A stretch of DNA of 64,000 nt, taken from contig OY969604.1 in the NCBI GenBank assembly GCA_963701325.1, positions 3,596,001 to 3,660,000 of the forward strand, read 5' to 3'. This document shows positions 26,369-35,411 of the stretch, piece by piece. The DNA is from Bog-756 sp963701325. Lineage in GTDB: Bacteria > Actinomycetota > Acidimicrobiia > Acidimicrobiales > RAAP-2. The notes under the pieces are model-generated. The model did no database searches and was not told the origin of the DNA. It saw only the letters and a list, made by a program, of their open reading frames with translations. A program made the position numbers and the translations under genes. The first letter of the stretch is position 1, and every line of letters begins with the position of its first letter.

Positions 26369-27397
26369 TCAGGACGACGGTCCCTCTGCGCGCCCAGTGT
26401 CGAGTGACCCGGCGAGGGGGCCGATGGAGCGGAGCCCGTCGAGCGTGAGGGTGTGCCGCCGGACCTCGAGGGGCTCGAATTCGGCCCGCAGGGCGGCGAA
26501 TGCCTGGGCCGCGTCGGAGGGCTCCACAAGGGCCATGAGCGCGGTGACCGACGCACCCTTGGAGAGGATCGGCAGCGGCACCCCGTCCAGGGTCCGGTCG
26601 AGCACGTCGGCGACCCGGGCGGTCAGCACGGACGTGGTTCCACGGTCGTCGTTCCGGACCGTGAGAGCCGTCACCGGGGGGGTCGCAAGGAAGCCGAGCC
26701 GGGACCCGTACACGTCGGCAAGCATGGCGACGGAGTCGTGCAGCGGGTGGATGCTGCTCCCCGGGACGTGCCTCCAGAGCACCGGCACCTCTGTGATCTG
26801 CAAGCCGAGCTGGTGGGCCCGGGAGAGGACTTCGACGTCGAAGGCGAACCGGTCGATCCGCACCAGGTGGAAGAGAAGGCGGGCAGCCGGAGTCCGGAGG
26901 GCTTTGAACCCGCACTGGGTGTCCAGGAGGCCGAGCCCGGTACCGGTGGTGACCAGCACGTTGAAGAGGCGGCCCATGAGGGACCGCAGTGCGTAGGTCG
27001 TCTCGACCATCGAGTCGGCAAGGGCACGCGAGCCGATGGCCAGGTCGTTGTCGGCCAGTCCGTCGAGCAGCTGGGGGATGGCGTGGGGATCGATGGCCAT
27101 GTCGGCGTCCATGTACGCCAGCAGCGGAGCTCGAGCCCGGGTCACCCCGGCTCGGATCGCAGCGCCCTTCCCCTGGTTGCGGTCGAGCCGGACGATCCGA
27201 TGATGGGGGAGGGCGGCAAGGAGCTTTTCCGCTTCTGCAGCGGTGTGGTCGGTGCTCCCGTCGTCGACCAGCAGCAGCTCGGTTCGTTCGAGATCGACCG
27301 CGCCCGACGCGGCCGCTCCCTCGAACCGACGCATGCCCTCGGCAAGCCGGTCGGCCTCGTTGTAGGCGGGGACGATGATCGAGAGCTGGAGCGTCAT
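26369..27397 (-). CDS. Dolichyl/polyprenyl-phosphate sugar synthase, GT2
   Basis: Protein of 342 residues. Classic processive-type GT2 domain: LSIIVPAYNEADRLAEGM, LLVDDGSTDHTAAEA, RNQGKGAAIRAGVTRA, AYMDADMAIDPHAI, DTQCGFKALRTPAARLLF and DRFAFDVEVLSRAHQLG with EVPVLWRHVPGSSIHP. This is close to dolichyl-phosphate beta-glucosyltransferase. It would load a hexose on a polyprenyl phosphate for use by GT-C enzymes such as those at 15324-18976. About 110 C-terminal residues are extra and unassigned. No membrane helices. Confidence 0.88.
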   Translation of the reverse strand: MTLQLSIIVPAYNEADRLAEGMRRFEGAAASGAVDLERTELLLVDDGSTDHTAAEAEKLLAALPHHRIVRLDRNQGKGAAIRAGVTRARAPLLAYMDADMAIDPHAIPQLLDGLADNDLAIGSRALADSMVETTYALRSLMGRLFNVLVTTGTGLGLLDTQCGFKALRTPAARLLFHLVRIDRFAFDVEVLSRAHQLGLQITEVPVLWRHVPGSSIHPLHDSVAMLADVYGSRLGFLATPPVTALTVRNDDRGTTSVLTARVADVLDRTLDGVPLPILSKGASVTALMALVEPSDAAQAFAALRAEFEPLEVRRHTLTLDGLRSIGPLAGSLDTGRAEGPSS

Positions 27398-27463
27398 GGG
27401 CCTGTTGCGACCTTAGGGCCCGGATGGCGCCGTGCGGCTTCGGCTCCGGGCGCTGGTGACACG

Positions 27464-28768
27464 TCAGGGACGAGCGGCGCCGACCAGTCCGAAGTACCAG
27501 AGCGGGTCGAAGGTGACGACGGTCCCGGTGTGAGCGGCTTGGATGATCGTGTCCGTCCCGTAGGCAGTGGCCTGCCCGTCGAGTGTCGCTCCCACGTACA
27601 TGACCACGTGGTCGATGCCCGCCCCGCCGAGGTCGTAGAAGAGCAGGTCGCCCGGCTCGAGCGAGGTGAGACTGACGTGCGGGAAGCTGGCGTACTGGTC
27701 GGCCGCCGAGTGGGGGAGGGTCACGCCTGCCGCGGCCCACGCCAGCATGGTGAGGCCCGAGCAGTCGACGCCGGCCGAGCTGGCACCGCCCCAGACGTAG
27801 GGCACTCCCAGGTACTGCATGGCACCGTGCACGGCCGCAAGCCCTGCCGCCGTGGGGTTGCCCCCGCTCGATATCACCGTGCCGCCGCTCGGGCCCGGAC
27901 CGGTGCTGCCGGAACCGGCGGCCTGGTTGGCTGCTCGGTTGGCGCTCGCGGCTGCCGCGCTCCCACCGCTCACGGTGCTCGCGACCTGAGCAGCCTGAGA
28001 TGCCTGGGCGGCGGCGTCCTGTCTGGCCGCGGGAGTGCTCGCCGACGCGGCGGCCTGGGCGGCGGCAGCGGCCTGAGCCGCGGCCTGCTGGGCGATCTCC
28101 TGGGCCAGGGTGCCTTGGATCTGTCCGAGCGTGGCTTCGGACGCCGCGCTGGCTGATGCCGCACTCTGCCGTGACTTGTTCTCGTCGGACAGCTGCGCTG
28201 TCTCGCCGCGTTGCTCGCTCCGGAGCTTGGACTCGGTGGTGGTCAGCCGTCGCTGCCCGGCTCGCACCGAGGCGACCTCAGCCGACAGGTTGCCGATGCT
28301 GAGGCGTTCGTAGAGGCTGCGTGTCTGCTCTCCCCCGGTCGGGGCGGAGAAGAGCTGGGCAACGGCGTCGTCCGACGATCCACTCGTGTACGCCTCGATC
28401 ACACCGTTGCGAAGCGTGGTTCGGGCGGAGTCGAGTTTGGCGCGGTCCGCGGTCAGGGAGGCTGTGGTGGTCGAGAGCGCCGACTGGGTGGCGGTGAGGT
28501 TGATCACGGCCTGGTTGTACGCCTCGTCGGCCGCGTCGAGGGTCTGCTGTTGCGCGGAGATCTGGGCCTCGATGGTCGCGACCTGTGCCTCGGCCGCACT
28601 GATCTGTCCCTGAACCGGAGTGGTCGAAGTTGTGGTGCCTGCAGCCGCCGTGCCGGAGGTTGTACCGGTCGCCGCACCGGCCGCCGGCACCGCTCCTGTG
28701 GTCAGTGCAACGAGGATGCTCGCGGTGGCGAGGGTCACCGCTCCGCCCCGGACCCTCCTGGTGGGCAT
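27464..28768 (-). CDS. RipA-like NlpC/P60 peptidoglycan hydrolase
   Basis: About 434 residues from ATG 28768; GTG 28849 is an alternative. A signal peptide (RRVRGGAVTLATASILVALT ... AGAA) is followed by a long coiled coil (residues about 50-230), an Ala-rich linker and a C-terminal NlpC/P60 domain. Catalytic residues: Cys in VDCSGLTMLAW, His in GIDHVVMYVG and a third polar residue in IIQAAHTGTVV. Such proteins cut peptide bridges in peptidoglycan during cell separation, with the coil keeping the enzyme inactive until engaged. The gene is alone, divergent from the esterase. Confidence 0.9.
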   Translation of the reverse strand: MPTRRVRGGAVTLATASILVALTTGAVPAAGAATGTTSGTAAAGTTTSTTPVQGQISAAEAQVATIEAQISAQQQTLDAADEAYNQAVINLTATQSALSTTTASLTADRAKLDSARTTLRNGVIEAYTSGSSDDAVAQLFSAPTGGEQTRSLYERLSIGNLSAEVASVRAGQRRLTTTESKLRSEQRGETAQLSDENKSRQSAASASAASEATLGQIQGTLAQEIAQQAAAQAAAAAQAAASASTPAARQDAAAQASQAAQVASTVSGGSAAAASANRAANQAAGSGSTGPGPSGGTVISSGGNPTAAGLAAVHGAMQYLGVPYVWGGASSAGVDCSGLTMLAWAAAGVTLPHSAADQYASFPHVSLTSLEPGDLLFYDLGGAGIDHVVMYVGATLDGQATAYGTDTIIQAAHTGTVVTFDPLWYFGLVGAARP

Positions 28769-29080
28769 GACCGCCTGTCTGGAAGACCGGGCACTCGCAT
28801 GCCCCTCGATTCGGCGCGCGCGGCGGCGTCCGGAGTTCACGTCGCGCACCCTGGCACTGTAGCGACGACCGGCGGTGCGGTCTCGGCGGGGTTCCACGAA
28901 GAACCGCAGGTCACGGTCTGAGTCCGCGCAGGTGAACTGCCGGTGTCCACCAGGTGTCGAAAAGGTGTCATGGACCTGCCCCGGATCCTTGCTGTCACCG
29001 CCCCCTGACGGGCGCGGCAGACGAGTGAGTAAGTTCAAGGAACTATCGGCAGGAGTCCGGTCGAACTGGAGGGAGCACGG
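28769..29080. other. Gene-free divergent spacer
   Basis: 312 bp between the divergent hydrolase and esterase genes. It holds both upstream regions. On the minus strand there is a short hairpin (GGTTC, loop TTCGTG, GAACC) at about 28899-28914. I looked for a ydaO-type c-di-AMP riboswitch, common before such hydrolases, and did not find its conserved core. GGAGGGAG at 29068-29075 is the strong ribosome binding site of the esterase. Confidence 0.5.
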
Positions 29081-30688
29081 GTGCAAGGTGTGACCGAGGT
29101 CGGGGGGGGTCGGGTCCGAGGGGTCGAGCGTGGTGGGGTGTGGTCGTTCTCGGGCATCCCCTACGCTGCATCGCCGGCCGGGCACCGCCGCTGGCGCCCA
29201 CCGGAACCGCCGGAGCCCTGGTCGGGCGTCCGAGACTGCGACCGGTTCGGTCCGGTTGCGCCCCAGGCGCAGATATTGGCCGCGATCTTCCCGGGGGCGA
29301 CCCCAGAACCCTCGTCGGAGGACTGTCTGAGCCTCAACGTGTGGACCCCCGGCCTCGATGGGGCAAAGCGGCCGGTCATGGTGTGGATCCACGGAGGTTC
29401 GTTCCTCTCGGGGTCTGGCTCGACCGGGCTCTATCGCGGCACCGACCTGGCCCGCGACGGCGACGTGGTCGTGGTGACCGTCAACTACCGGCTCGGCCTC
29501 CTCGGCTACCTCGCCCACCCCGTCCTCGGTGATGCCGGCCAGACGTGGCTGGGCGGAAACGAGTGGACGGGGACGGGCAACTGGGGCCTCGCCGACCAGG
29601 TGGCCGCCCTCCGCTGGGTGCACGACCACATCGCCGGGTTCGGGGGCGACCCCGGGTGCGTGACCCTCTTCGGCGAGTCGGCCGGCGGGATGAGCGTGTC
29701 AGCCCTCCTCGGAACACCCGAGGCGGACGGTCTGTTCCATCGCGCCGTGGTCCAGAGCGGTCCGCCCTACACGATGTCGGTGGACATGGCAGCCGAGGTG
29801 GCCGAAAAGCTCGCCTCCCAGATGGGCGTGGCCTGCACCCGCGAGGCGCTCGAGCAGGTCCCGGCCGACCGACTGGTCGCTGCAGCAGCCGAATTCCAAG
29901 GGACCGGCGACTCCTCTGTCGACGGCCTCCCCCTCCGGCCGGTGGTGGACGGCGGCCTTCTGTCGCAGCCCCCACTCTTGTCGGTGTCGGCCGGATCGGT
30001 GGCTGACATACCGCTGTTGATCGGGACCACGCGTGACGAGTGGACCCTCTTCACCCTGAGCGACCCCGCCATCTCCTCGCTCGACGCCGATCGGCTCCGG
30101 TGGCGCCTCGTCCGCGCATTCGAGGACGAGAGCGCAGCTGATCGGGTGATCGCTGCCGTGCGGTCGGCCCGCGCCTCGCGGGGAGAGCCGGTGGAGGCGC
30201 GTGACCTCTGGACGGCGATTGCCACCGAGTTCGTGTTCCGGGCACCCTCGGTGCGGCTGGCCGACGCCCACCAGGAAGCGGCGGCACCGGGCGCGGGGAC
30301 CTACGCGTACCTCTTCACCTGGCCGTCCCCGACCTTCGGCGGCGTGCTCGGCTCCTGCCACGCGCTGGACGTCCCCTTCGTGTTCGGCACGGTGCGCTAT
30401 CCCCTGATCCAGACGTTCACCGGTGGCGGCCACGATGCGCTCGCGCTGTCGATGGCCATGCGTCAGGCCTGGGTGTCCTTTGCCCGCACCGGGGTTCCCA
30501 TCTCCGACCTGGGCGGGGCGGCCCCGGCAGCGTGGCCGGAGTGGGACCGAGGACGGCGACCGACCGCCGTGCTCGGTCCGTGGATGGGGGGTGAGGGATC
30601 GGTCCAGGTGGCGGAGCGGCCCCGCGACGAAGAGCTCGAGGCCGTGGAATCGGTGCTCGGCCCGTTACCGGGGCACCGGACCCGCTGA
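29081..30688 (+). CDS. Type B carboxylesterase
   Basis: Protein of 535 residues; GTG 29081 with GGAGGGAG five bases upstream. Alpha/beta-hydrolase of the carboxylesterase/lipase type B family: SFSGIPYAASPAGHRRWRPP, SEDCLSLNVWTPG, oxyanion-hole region WIHGGSFLSGSGS, nucleophile elbow TLFGESAGGMSV (Ser about residue 200) and the late His in GSCHALDVPFVFG. No signal peptide, so cytoplasmic. It hydrolyses carboxylic esters, substrate unknown. Stands alone before the tRNA gene. Confidence 0.92.
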   Translation: MQGVTEVGGGRVRGVERGGVWSFSGIPYAASPAGHRRWRPPEPPEPWSGVRDCDRFGPVAPQAQILAAIFPGATPEPSSEDCLSLNVWTPGLDGAKRPVMVWIHGGSFLSGSGSTGLYRGTDLARDGDVVVVTVNYRLGLLGYLAHPVLGDAGQTWLGGNEWTGTGNWGLADQVAALRWVHDHIAGFGGDPGCVTLFGESAGGMSVSALLGTPEADGLFHRAVVQSGPPYTMSVDMAAEVAEKLASQMGVACTREALEQVPADRLVAAAAEFQGTGDSSVDGLPLRPVVDGGLLSQPPLLSVSAGSVADIPLLIGTTRDEWTLFTLSDPAISSLDADRLRWRLVRAFEDESAADRVIAAVRSARASRGEPVEARDLWTAIATEFVFRAPSVRLADAHQEAAAPGAGTYAYLFTWPSPTFGGVLGSCHALDVPFVFGTVRYPLIQTFTGGGHDALALSMAMRQAWVSFARTGVPISDLGGAAPAAWPEWDRGRRPTAVLGPWMGGEGSVQVAERPRDEELEAVESVLGPLPGHRTR

Positions 30689-30710
30689 TCCAGAGGCGCC
30701 GATCGACTCC

Positions 30711-30784
30711 GGGGACGTAGCCCAATTGGCAGAGGCAGGGCGCTTAAACCGCCCCCAGTGAGGGTTCGACCCCCTCCGTCCCCA
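30711..30784 (+). tRNA. tRNA with apparent anticodon UAA (Leu by decoding), class I shape
   Basis: 74 bases fold as a cloverleaf. Acceptor GGGGACG (30711-30717) pairs with CGTCCCC (30777-30783). The D arm has GCC/GGC with GG in the loop. The anticodon stem is GGGCG/CGCCC with loop CTTAAAC, placing anticodon TAA at 30745-30747. The variable loop is only CCAGT. The T arm GAGGG/CCCTC has loop TTCGACC, and the discriminator is A. No CCA is encoded. A UAA anticodon means leucine, but bacterial tRNA-Leu normally has a long variable arm, absent here; the charged amino acid is therefore uncertain. Confidence 0.82.
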
Positions 30785-30807
30785 CTCGGCAGCTGTATCG
30801 CTCCGAC

Positions 30808-31758
30808 TCAGGGCACCGCCGATGCGTCGCGCCGGAAGAGGACGGCCTTGAACCCCGCCAGGATCAGGGACGAGAGCCTCTGGTCCACGGCCACCTCCTC
30901 GGGCAGCTGGACCGTGTGGGTCATGGCCTCGAGCCGGCCGACGAACAGGCCGGCCCGCAAGAAGGCGTCCTGTAGGTCGTCCAGCGTCACCCGATTGAGC
31001 GCAAGGAAGTCTGAGATCTTCACCTCGACCCACCAGGGGGCGACATCGCTCGCCCGCATGAACCGTTCGATCTCGTCCGGAGGGAGAGTCAGGTGCGGGA
31101 ATCCCCGTGGATACCACTCCTGGAGATGCGAGCCGTGCTCCGAGTAGTAGAGCGGCCACACCTGCACGAACGCGAACCCACCAGGCTTCAGGACCCTGGC
31201 TATCTCCTTTGCCATGGCATCGACTGGGACGACGTGCTCGAACGCCGACCACGAAACGACCGCATCGAAGGCAGCATCGGGCATCGGAATCTTTTCGGGT
31301 TCGCAGACCGCGAACTCCAAGTTCGGCGGGAGCTCTTCGGCCAGTCCACTTGCGCGGACCTCGTTGAGGAGACGGTGGACGTTGAGTCTGTTGATGTCGT
31401 ACCCGATGATCCGGGCCGGTTCGGCGATGGTCGCGATGCCGAAGTCGATGATCCCATCACCGCACCCGACGTCAGCGATGTCCTTTCCGGCAAGACTCAG
31501 GTTCTCACCCGCAAGGAAATCGACGATCTCGTGTACCGAGTCGATGTGCTCCCAGAACCAGTTCGCGCCGGGCCAGACCGAGGCGCTTCCAGTGCCCGGA
31601 GTGGCTGGGGAGGGTCCGTCCGACCGCAACGGAGTCGGGGGACGTTCGATGCCGCGCCCAACTCGCCCCAGTCGCTCTCCGATCCGGACGAGACCGTGAC
31701 CCGTCCGGTTGACGACCTGACGGAACCGATCGTCAACGGCCAAGTGGTCGTCGCTCAT
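30808..31758 (-). CDS. Class I SAM-dependent methyltransferase, paralogue of 22720-23418
   Basis: Protein of 316 residues, ATG at 31758. After an unassigned N-terminus of about 65 residues comes ANWFWEHIDSVHEIVDFLAG, SAM motif I DIADVGCGDGIIDFG, GYDINRLNVHRLL and DAVVSWSAFEHVVPVDAM. The segment LYYSEHGSHLQEWYPRG and the ending match the paralogue at 22720. Its stop is 23 bp beyond the tRNA. It lies at the start of the second glycan region and probably modifies a sugar or lipid-linked glycan. Confidence 0.85.
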   Translation of the reverse strand: MSDDHLAVDDRFRQVVNRTGHGLVRIGERLGRVGRGIERPPTPLRSDGPSPATPGTGSASVWPGANWFWEHIDSVHEIVDFLAGENLSLAGKDIADVGCGDGIIDFGIATIAEPARIIGYDINRLNVHRLLNEVRASGLAEELPPNLEFAVCEPEKIPMPDAAFDAVVSWSAFEHVVPVDAMAKEIARVLKPGGFAFVQVWPLYYSEHGSHLQEWYPRGFPHLTLPPDEIERFMRASDVAPWWVEVKISDFLALNRVTLDDLQDAFLRAGLFVGRLEAMTHTVQLPEEVAVDQRLSSLILAGFKAVLFRRDASAVP

Positions 31759-32055
31759 TGCTGGGCGTGAGACGTCGAATGAAGCAGCACGTCATCAGGG
31801 GCGGGGAGCGCGAGGTGGTGGACGTCCGTCAACGTGGGCAGGCTCACGACACTGTCAGGCTACCGCAGCCGTGGGGCCGGGCTCTGTTTGTCAGAGGTTC
31901 CGGCTGCGGACCGACCCCGCAGCGTGACAGTTCTCGCAGCGCTTCTGGAGCGGGCTCGTGGGACCCGTCGGGCACGATACGTCGAATCGTCGCCTCTTCG
32001 GTGATGGGTTCCGAATGTCTGGCTTCGAGTTCGACCTCAGGAGTACGGTTCCCCA
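31759..32055. other. Divergent spacer without recognised gene
   Basis: 297 bp between the methyltransferase and the coiled-coil GT2 gene. I see no convincing coding frame or RNA. An AGGAG at 32039-32043 is the ribosome binding site of the GT2 gene. Promoters for both genes must lie here, but no clear hexamer pair stands out. Confidence 0.4.
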
Positions 32056-33102
32056 ATGACTTCGACACGGGGAACGGCCCCGGGGCACGCTCTTTGGGAT
32101 CGCGTCCTCCGGGCCAGAGCGGATCTCACGACCGCACGGTCGCATTCCGAAGCCCTGATCGCAATGACGCAGCGTCTCGAAGCGGCTGTGGCCGACGGCA
32201 AGACAGAGATGCAAGCAGAGATGCATGAGTTGCGAGCGGAGATTGCTCGCTTGAGCGAGCTCGATCGTGTCAGGCACGAACGCACGATGTTGGCGCTCAG
32301 GATCGTACGTGACGGGGATGCGGCTGCTCGGCAAACCCTGTGGAGGCTGCGGGAGTCGCCGGACTATCAGAAGGCATTCGATGAGGACGAACCCCTGGTG
32401 ACCGTCATCATCCCGACGTATGTGGAATGGCCGCTGCTCCGCGACCGGGCAATCCCCGCGATCCTCGCCCAGACGTACGAGCGGTGGGAGACGATCGTTG
32501 TCGGCGACGCTGCACCCGACGAGACCCGTCGGGTGGTCGAGTCCTTTGGCGATGAGCGGATTCGATTCGTCAATCTTCCCTTTCGTGGACCGTATCCTGA
32601 AGACCCACACTCCGCATGGCTCGTCAGCGGAACGAACCCGTGGAACGCAGGGCTAGCGCTCGCCAAGGGAAGGTGGATCGGATCGACTGCCGATGACGAC
32701 GCCCTCAGGCCGACCTATCTCGAAGCGCTGCTCCGCTGTGCACGGCAGGAGCAGGCCGAGGTTCCGTATGGGTTGTTCGTTCGCCACGTACCGGATGAAG
32801 CCGCCACGAACGAAGGACGGTTTCCGCCCGAGATGGGACACTGGGGGATTCAAACGGCTCTGTTGCACGGGGGCCTCAGGTTCTTGACCTTGGAACCGAG
32901 CGACTGGGTGTTCGGCGTCCCAAACGATTGGTCCCTCGGAGATCGTCTACTCCGAATCGGTGTGCGCTTCGCGATGATCGAGGAGCCGGTGGTCGACTAT
33001 TACCCCTCTCGGGCCTGGATGGAGCGAGAGGAGCGCCGCACGCGCCGCCCGCTGTTCGAGGGACTGCTCGGCCCTCTGGAATCCGCTGTCGACGATGATT
33101 GA
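32056..33102 (+). CDS. GT2 glycosyltransferase with N-terminal coiled coil
   Basis: Protein of 348 residues, ATG with AGGAG 12 bases upstream. The first about 110 residues are charged and helical (LIAMTQRLEAAVADGKTEMQ, EMHELRAEIARLSELDRVRH), a coiled coil. The GT2 domain begins at VTVIIPTYVEWPLLRDRAIP, with VVGDAAPDETRRVVE replacing the usual DDGS and GSTADDDALRPTYLEAL as the metal-binding site. The combination mirrors the two-gene coil/GT pairs at 9777 and 20230. Base composition from here to about 37668 looks less GC-biased at third positions than region A, suggesting possible transfer. Confidence 0.83.
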   Translation: MTSTRGTAPGHALWDRVLRARADLTTARSHSEALIAMTQRLEAAVADGKTEMQAEMHELRAEIARLSELDRVRHERTMLALRIVRDGDAAARQTLWRLRESPDYQKAFDEDEPLVTVIIPTYVEWPLLRDRAIPAILAQTYERWETIVVGDAAPDETRRVVESFGDERIRFVNLPFRGPYPEDPHSAWLVSGTNPWNAGLALAKGRWIGSTADDDALRPTYLEALLRCARQEQAEVPYGLFVRHVPDEAATNEGRFPPEMGHWGIQTALLHGGLRFLTLEPSDWVFGVPNDWSLGDRLLRIGVRFAMIEEPVVDYYPSRAWMEREERRTRRPLFEGLLGPLESAVDDD

Positions 33103-33141
33103 CTCCATCCGACCCGCCACCGAGCGGGCACTCCCGATGAC

Positions 33142-34254
33142 CTATTGACGGTCGAGCTGGACCAGGGCGGTCTTGACGGCATCGATGACAACTGTCTGGT
33201 GGGAGGCTGGCAGATGCGGTCCGATCGGGAGGCTGAGGACGGTGCGATGCAGGGTTTCGCTGACGGGAAAGGAGCCGGGGCCGAATCCCAACGATCGGTA
33301 GGCCGGTTGAAGATGCGGCGGCGTCGGATAGTGGATCTGTGTGGGTATGCCTGCCTGAGCCAGCCGTTCCTGTAGTGCATCACGATGGGGATGTCTGACG
33401 ACAAAGAGATGCCATGCCGGCGTGGAATCCGAGGCATTGGGTGGCATGGTCAGCCCGGAATCAGCCAACCCGTCGAGATAGCAAACAGCGCGCTCCAGAC
33501 GTCGAGCGTTCCATTCATCCAGATGGTGGAGCTTCACCCGGAGGATGGCAGCCTGCAACTCGTCCAGACGACTGTTGAAGCCCAACGCCAGGTGCACATT
33601 CTTGCGGGGTGAACCGTAGTTCCTCAGCGTCCTGAGTGTGGCCGCCAACTCTGGGTCCGACGTTGTGATGGCACCACCATCGCCGGAAGCCCCGAGGTTC
33701 TTGCTCGGATAGAAGCTCCAGGCGACTGCATCAGAATGGCTGCCGATCCGTTGTCCACCACGTGCGGCACCGTGCGCCTGAGCAGCATCTTCGATCACCC
33801 GAAGTCCGTAGCGTCGGCACGTGTCGAGGATCGGAGTCAGGTCGGCGGGATTGCCGTAGAGGTGCACAGGAAGCACAGCCTTGGTGGCTGGCGTTATGGC
33901 AGCCTCGATCGCGGGGAGCGAAATCGTCATGGTGTCGAGGTCCGGATCCACCGGAACCAGTCGAGCCCCAGTCTTCGAGATAGCCAACCAGGTTGCGATA
34001 TACGTATTCGACGGCACGATGACTTCGTCTCCCGGACCGATACCCAACGCGACCAGGGAGAGAAAGATGGCGTCATAACCGGACGCGACCCCTACGCAAT
34101 GCGCGGCGCCGGTGTAGCGGGCGAATTCCGACTCGAAGCTCTCGACTTCGGGACCGAGGATGAACTGTCCTCCAGTGAAGACGCGCCGAATCGCTGCATC
34201 GATATCGGTCTCGAGCTCTCTGAAACCGGCCCCGACGTCGAGGAATTGAATCAT
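33142..34254 (-). CDS. DegT/DnrJ/EryC1 sugar aminotransferase (FdtB/QdtB-like)
   Basis: Protein of 370 residues from ATG 34254 (MIQFLDVGAGFRELETDIDA); an upstream extension is unlike the family. PLP-dependent enzyme that converts a keto-nucleotide sugar to its amino form. Motifs: GVASGYDAIFLSLVALGIG, PSNTYIATWLAI, PVHLYGNPADL, EDAAQAHGA, and the PLP lysine in AWSFYPSKNLGASGDGGAI. The ending and the nearby FdtA-like gene indicate a dTDP-3-keto-6-deoxyhexose substrate giving Fuc3N or Qui3N; this is inference from the pair. Confidence 0.92.
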   Translation of the reverse strand: MIQFLDVGAGFRELETDIDAAIRRVFTGGQFILGPEVESFESEFARYTGAAHCVGVASGYDAIFLSLVALGIGPGDEVIVPSNTYIATWLAISKTGARLVPVDPDLDTMTISLPAIEAAITPATKAVLPVHLYGNPADLTPILDTCRRYGLRVIEDAAQAHGAARGGQRIGSHSDAVAWSFYPSKNLGASGDGGAITTSDPELAATLRTLRNYGSPRKNVHLALGFNSRLDELQAAILRVKLHHLDEWNARRLERAVCYLDGLADSGLTMPPNASDSTPAWHLFVVRHPHRDALQERLAQAGIPTQIHYPTPPHLQPAYRSLGFGPGSFPVSETLHRTVLSLPIGPHLPASHQTVVIDAVKTALVQLDRQ

Positions 34255-34360
34255 ACGAAACTCGCGACCTTCCAGAGCCCATCGTCGGTCGCAGAATGTA
34301 GCCGAGGAGACGGGGACCGATGATGCTCTTCGAGCCCCGGAGGACCGGTAAACTGCTTCG

Positions 34361-35335
34361 GTGCCGAGCCAACTGGTGGTTTGTCCGAAGGACGCCCGCC
34401 TGATCCTGCCAAACCTCTTCATTCCGGGTGCTGGAAAATCCGGCACAAGCTCGCTCCACGAGTACCTGGGTCAGCATCCGGACATCTTCATGAGCCGGGA
34501 AAAGGAACCGCACTTCTTCAGCATCGACAGTCACTATGCGCACGGACTGGATTGGTATTCCGGGGTCTTTGCCGATGGCGAATCGGCCTCAGTTCGAGGC
34601 GAGTCGAGTACCACATATCTGCACTTCCCGCACGTCGTGGAGCGGATCGCGGCGATCATTCCTGATCCGCGCTTCATTGTCCTCCTGCGGAATCCCATCG
34701 ATCGCGTCGTCTCCCATTTTCGTTGGCTTGTCGGTCTCGGACTGGAGAACCGGTCCATTCGGGAGGCGTTTCTCGCGGATCGTGATGAGGTGCCCGACCC
34801 GAGCAATCAAATTGGAGGCAATTACCGCTACTACGCAGCAGAAAGCCGCTATGGCGAGCACTTGGCCGAATACGTGAGCGCGTTCGGGGCCGAGCGGGTT
34901 CTCGTTCTGACGGCGGAGGAGTTGCGGAGAGAGCCCGACGCCACGCTCGCACGCTGCAGCGAGTTCCTCCGAATTGCACCGTTTCCCGAGCTCGAGCCGG
35001 TTTGGACGAACCCGACCCGCCAAGGGCATCTTGGAGGACTGGCCACCTTCCTCGATGGATCCGAACCGCAGTCGGACCCGATGCGCGCCCTACGCCGCAG
35101 GGTACTGCCGCTGGCCACGAGGGCCCTGCGGCACCGGTCGATTCGAGCGGCACGTGCTCATTTGGTCCAGACCCTTTCGCGGCGGGCGGCACCGTTGAAT
35201 CAACGTGATCGGAACTGGTTGAGGGAGTACTTCGCTTCCGACGTCGACCGTCTACGGCGTCTCACGGCACGCGGGTTTGAGGAGTGGGCCGAGGACTTCC
35301 CTCTCCCGTCCAGCCGGCAGGAACCCGGCGGATGA
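34361..35335 (+). CDS. PAPS-dependent sulfotransferase
   Basis: Protein of 324 residues, GTG start. The 5-prime phosphosulfate loop is LFIPGAGKSGTSSLHEYLGQ; then REKEPHFFS, ESSTTYLHFP, and the 3-prime phosphate site VLLRNPIDRVVSHFRW. A late YGEHLAEYVSAFGAERVLVL with GRL-like RQGHLGGL is also typical. It transfers sulfate from PAPS, most likely to a hydroxyl of a surface glycan or lipid given the neighbours. It is divergent from the aminotransferase and upstream of the amino-sugar genes. No membrane segment. Confidence 0.87.
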   Translation: MPSQLVVCPKDARLILPNLFIPGAGKSGTSSLHEYLGQHPDIFMSREKEPHFFSIDSHYAHGLDWYSGVFADGESASVRGESSTTYLHFPHVVERIAAIIPDPRFIVLLRNPIDRVVSHFRWLVGLGLENRSIREAFLADRDEVPDPSNQIGGNYRYYAAESRYGEHLAEYVSAFGAERVLVLTAEELRREPDATLARCSEFLRIAPFPELEPVWTNPTRQGHLGGLATFLDGSEPQSDPMRALRRRVLPLATRALRHRSIRAARAHLVQTLSRRAAPLNQRDRNWLREYFASDVDRLRRLTARGFEEWAEDFPLPSSRQEPGG

Positions 35336-35411
35336 CGCAGGATGTCATGTCGTTCGTGACCGTCAAGGCTGGGCCAATGCAGCCTGGAACGACAGGGATG
35401 GTCGGATCGAC

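Noticed and set aside
28769..29080. Possible c-di-AMP (ydaO-type) riboswitch upstream of the NlpC/P60 gene.
   Set aside because: The conserved riboswitch core strings are absent; only a short hairpin is visible.
30711..32055. tRNA as the attachment site of an integrated island carrying the amino-sugar genes.
   Set aside because: No integrase gene and no repeated tRNA 3-prime end were seen in the window.
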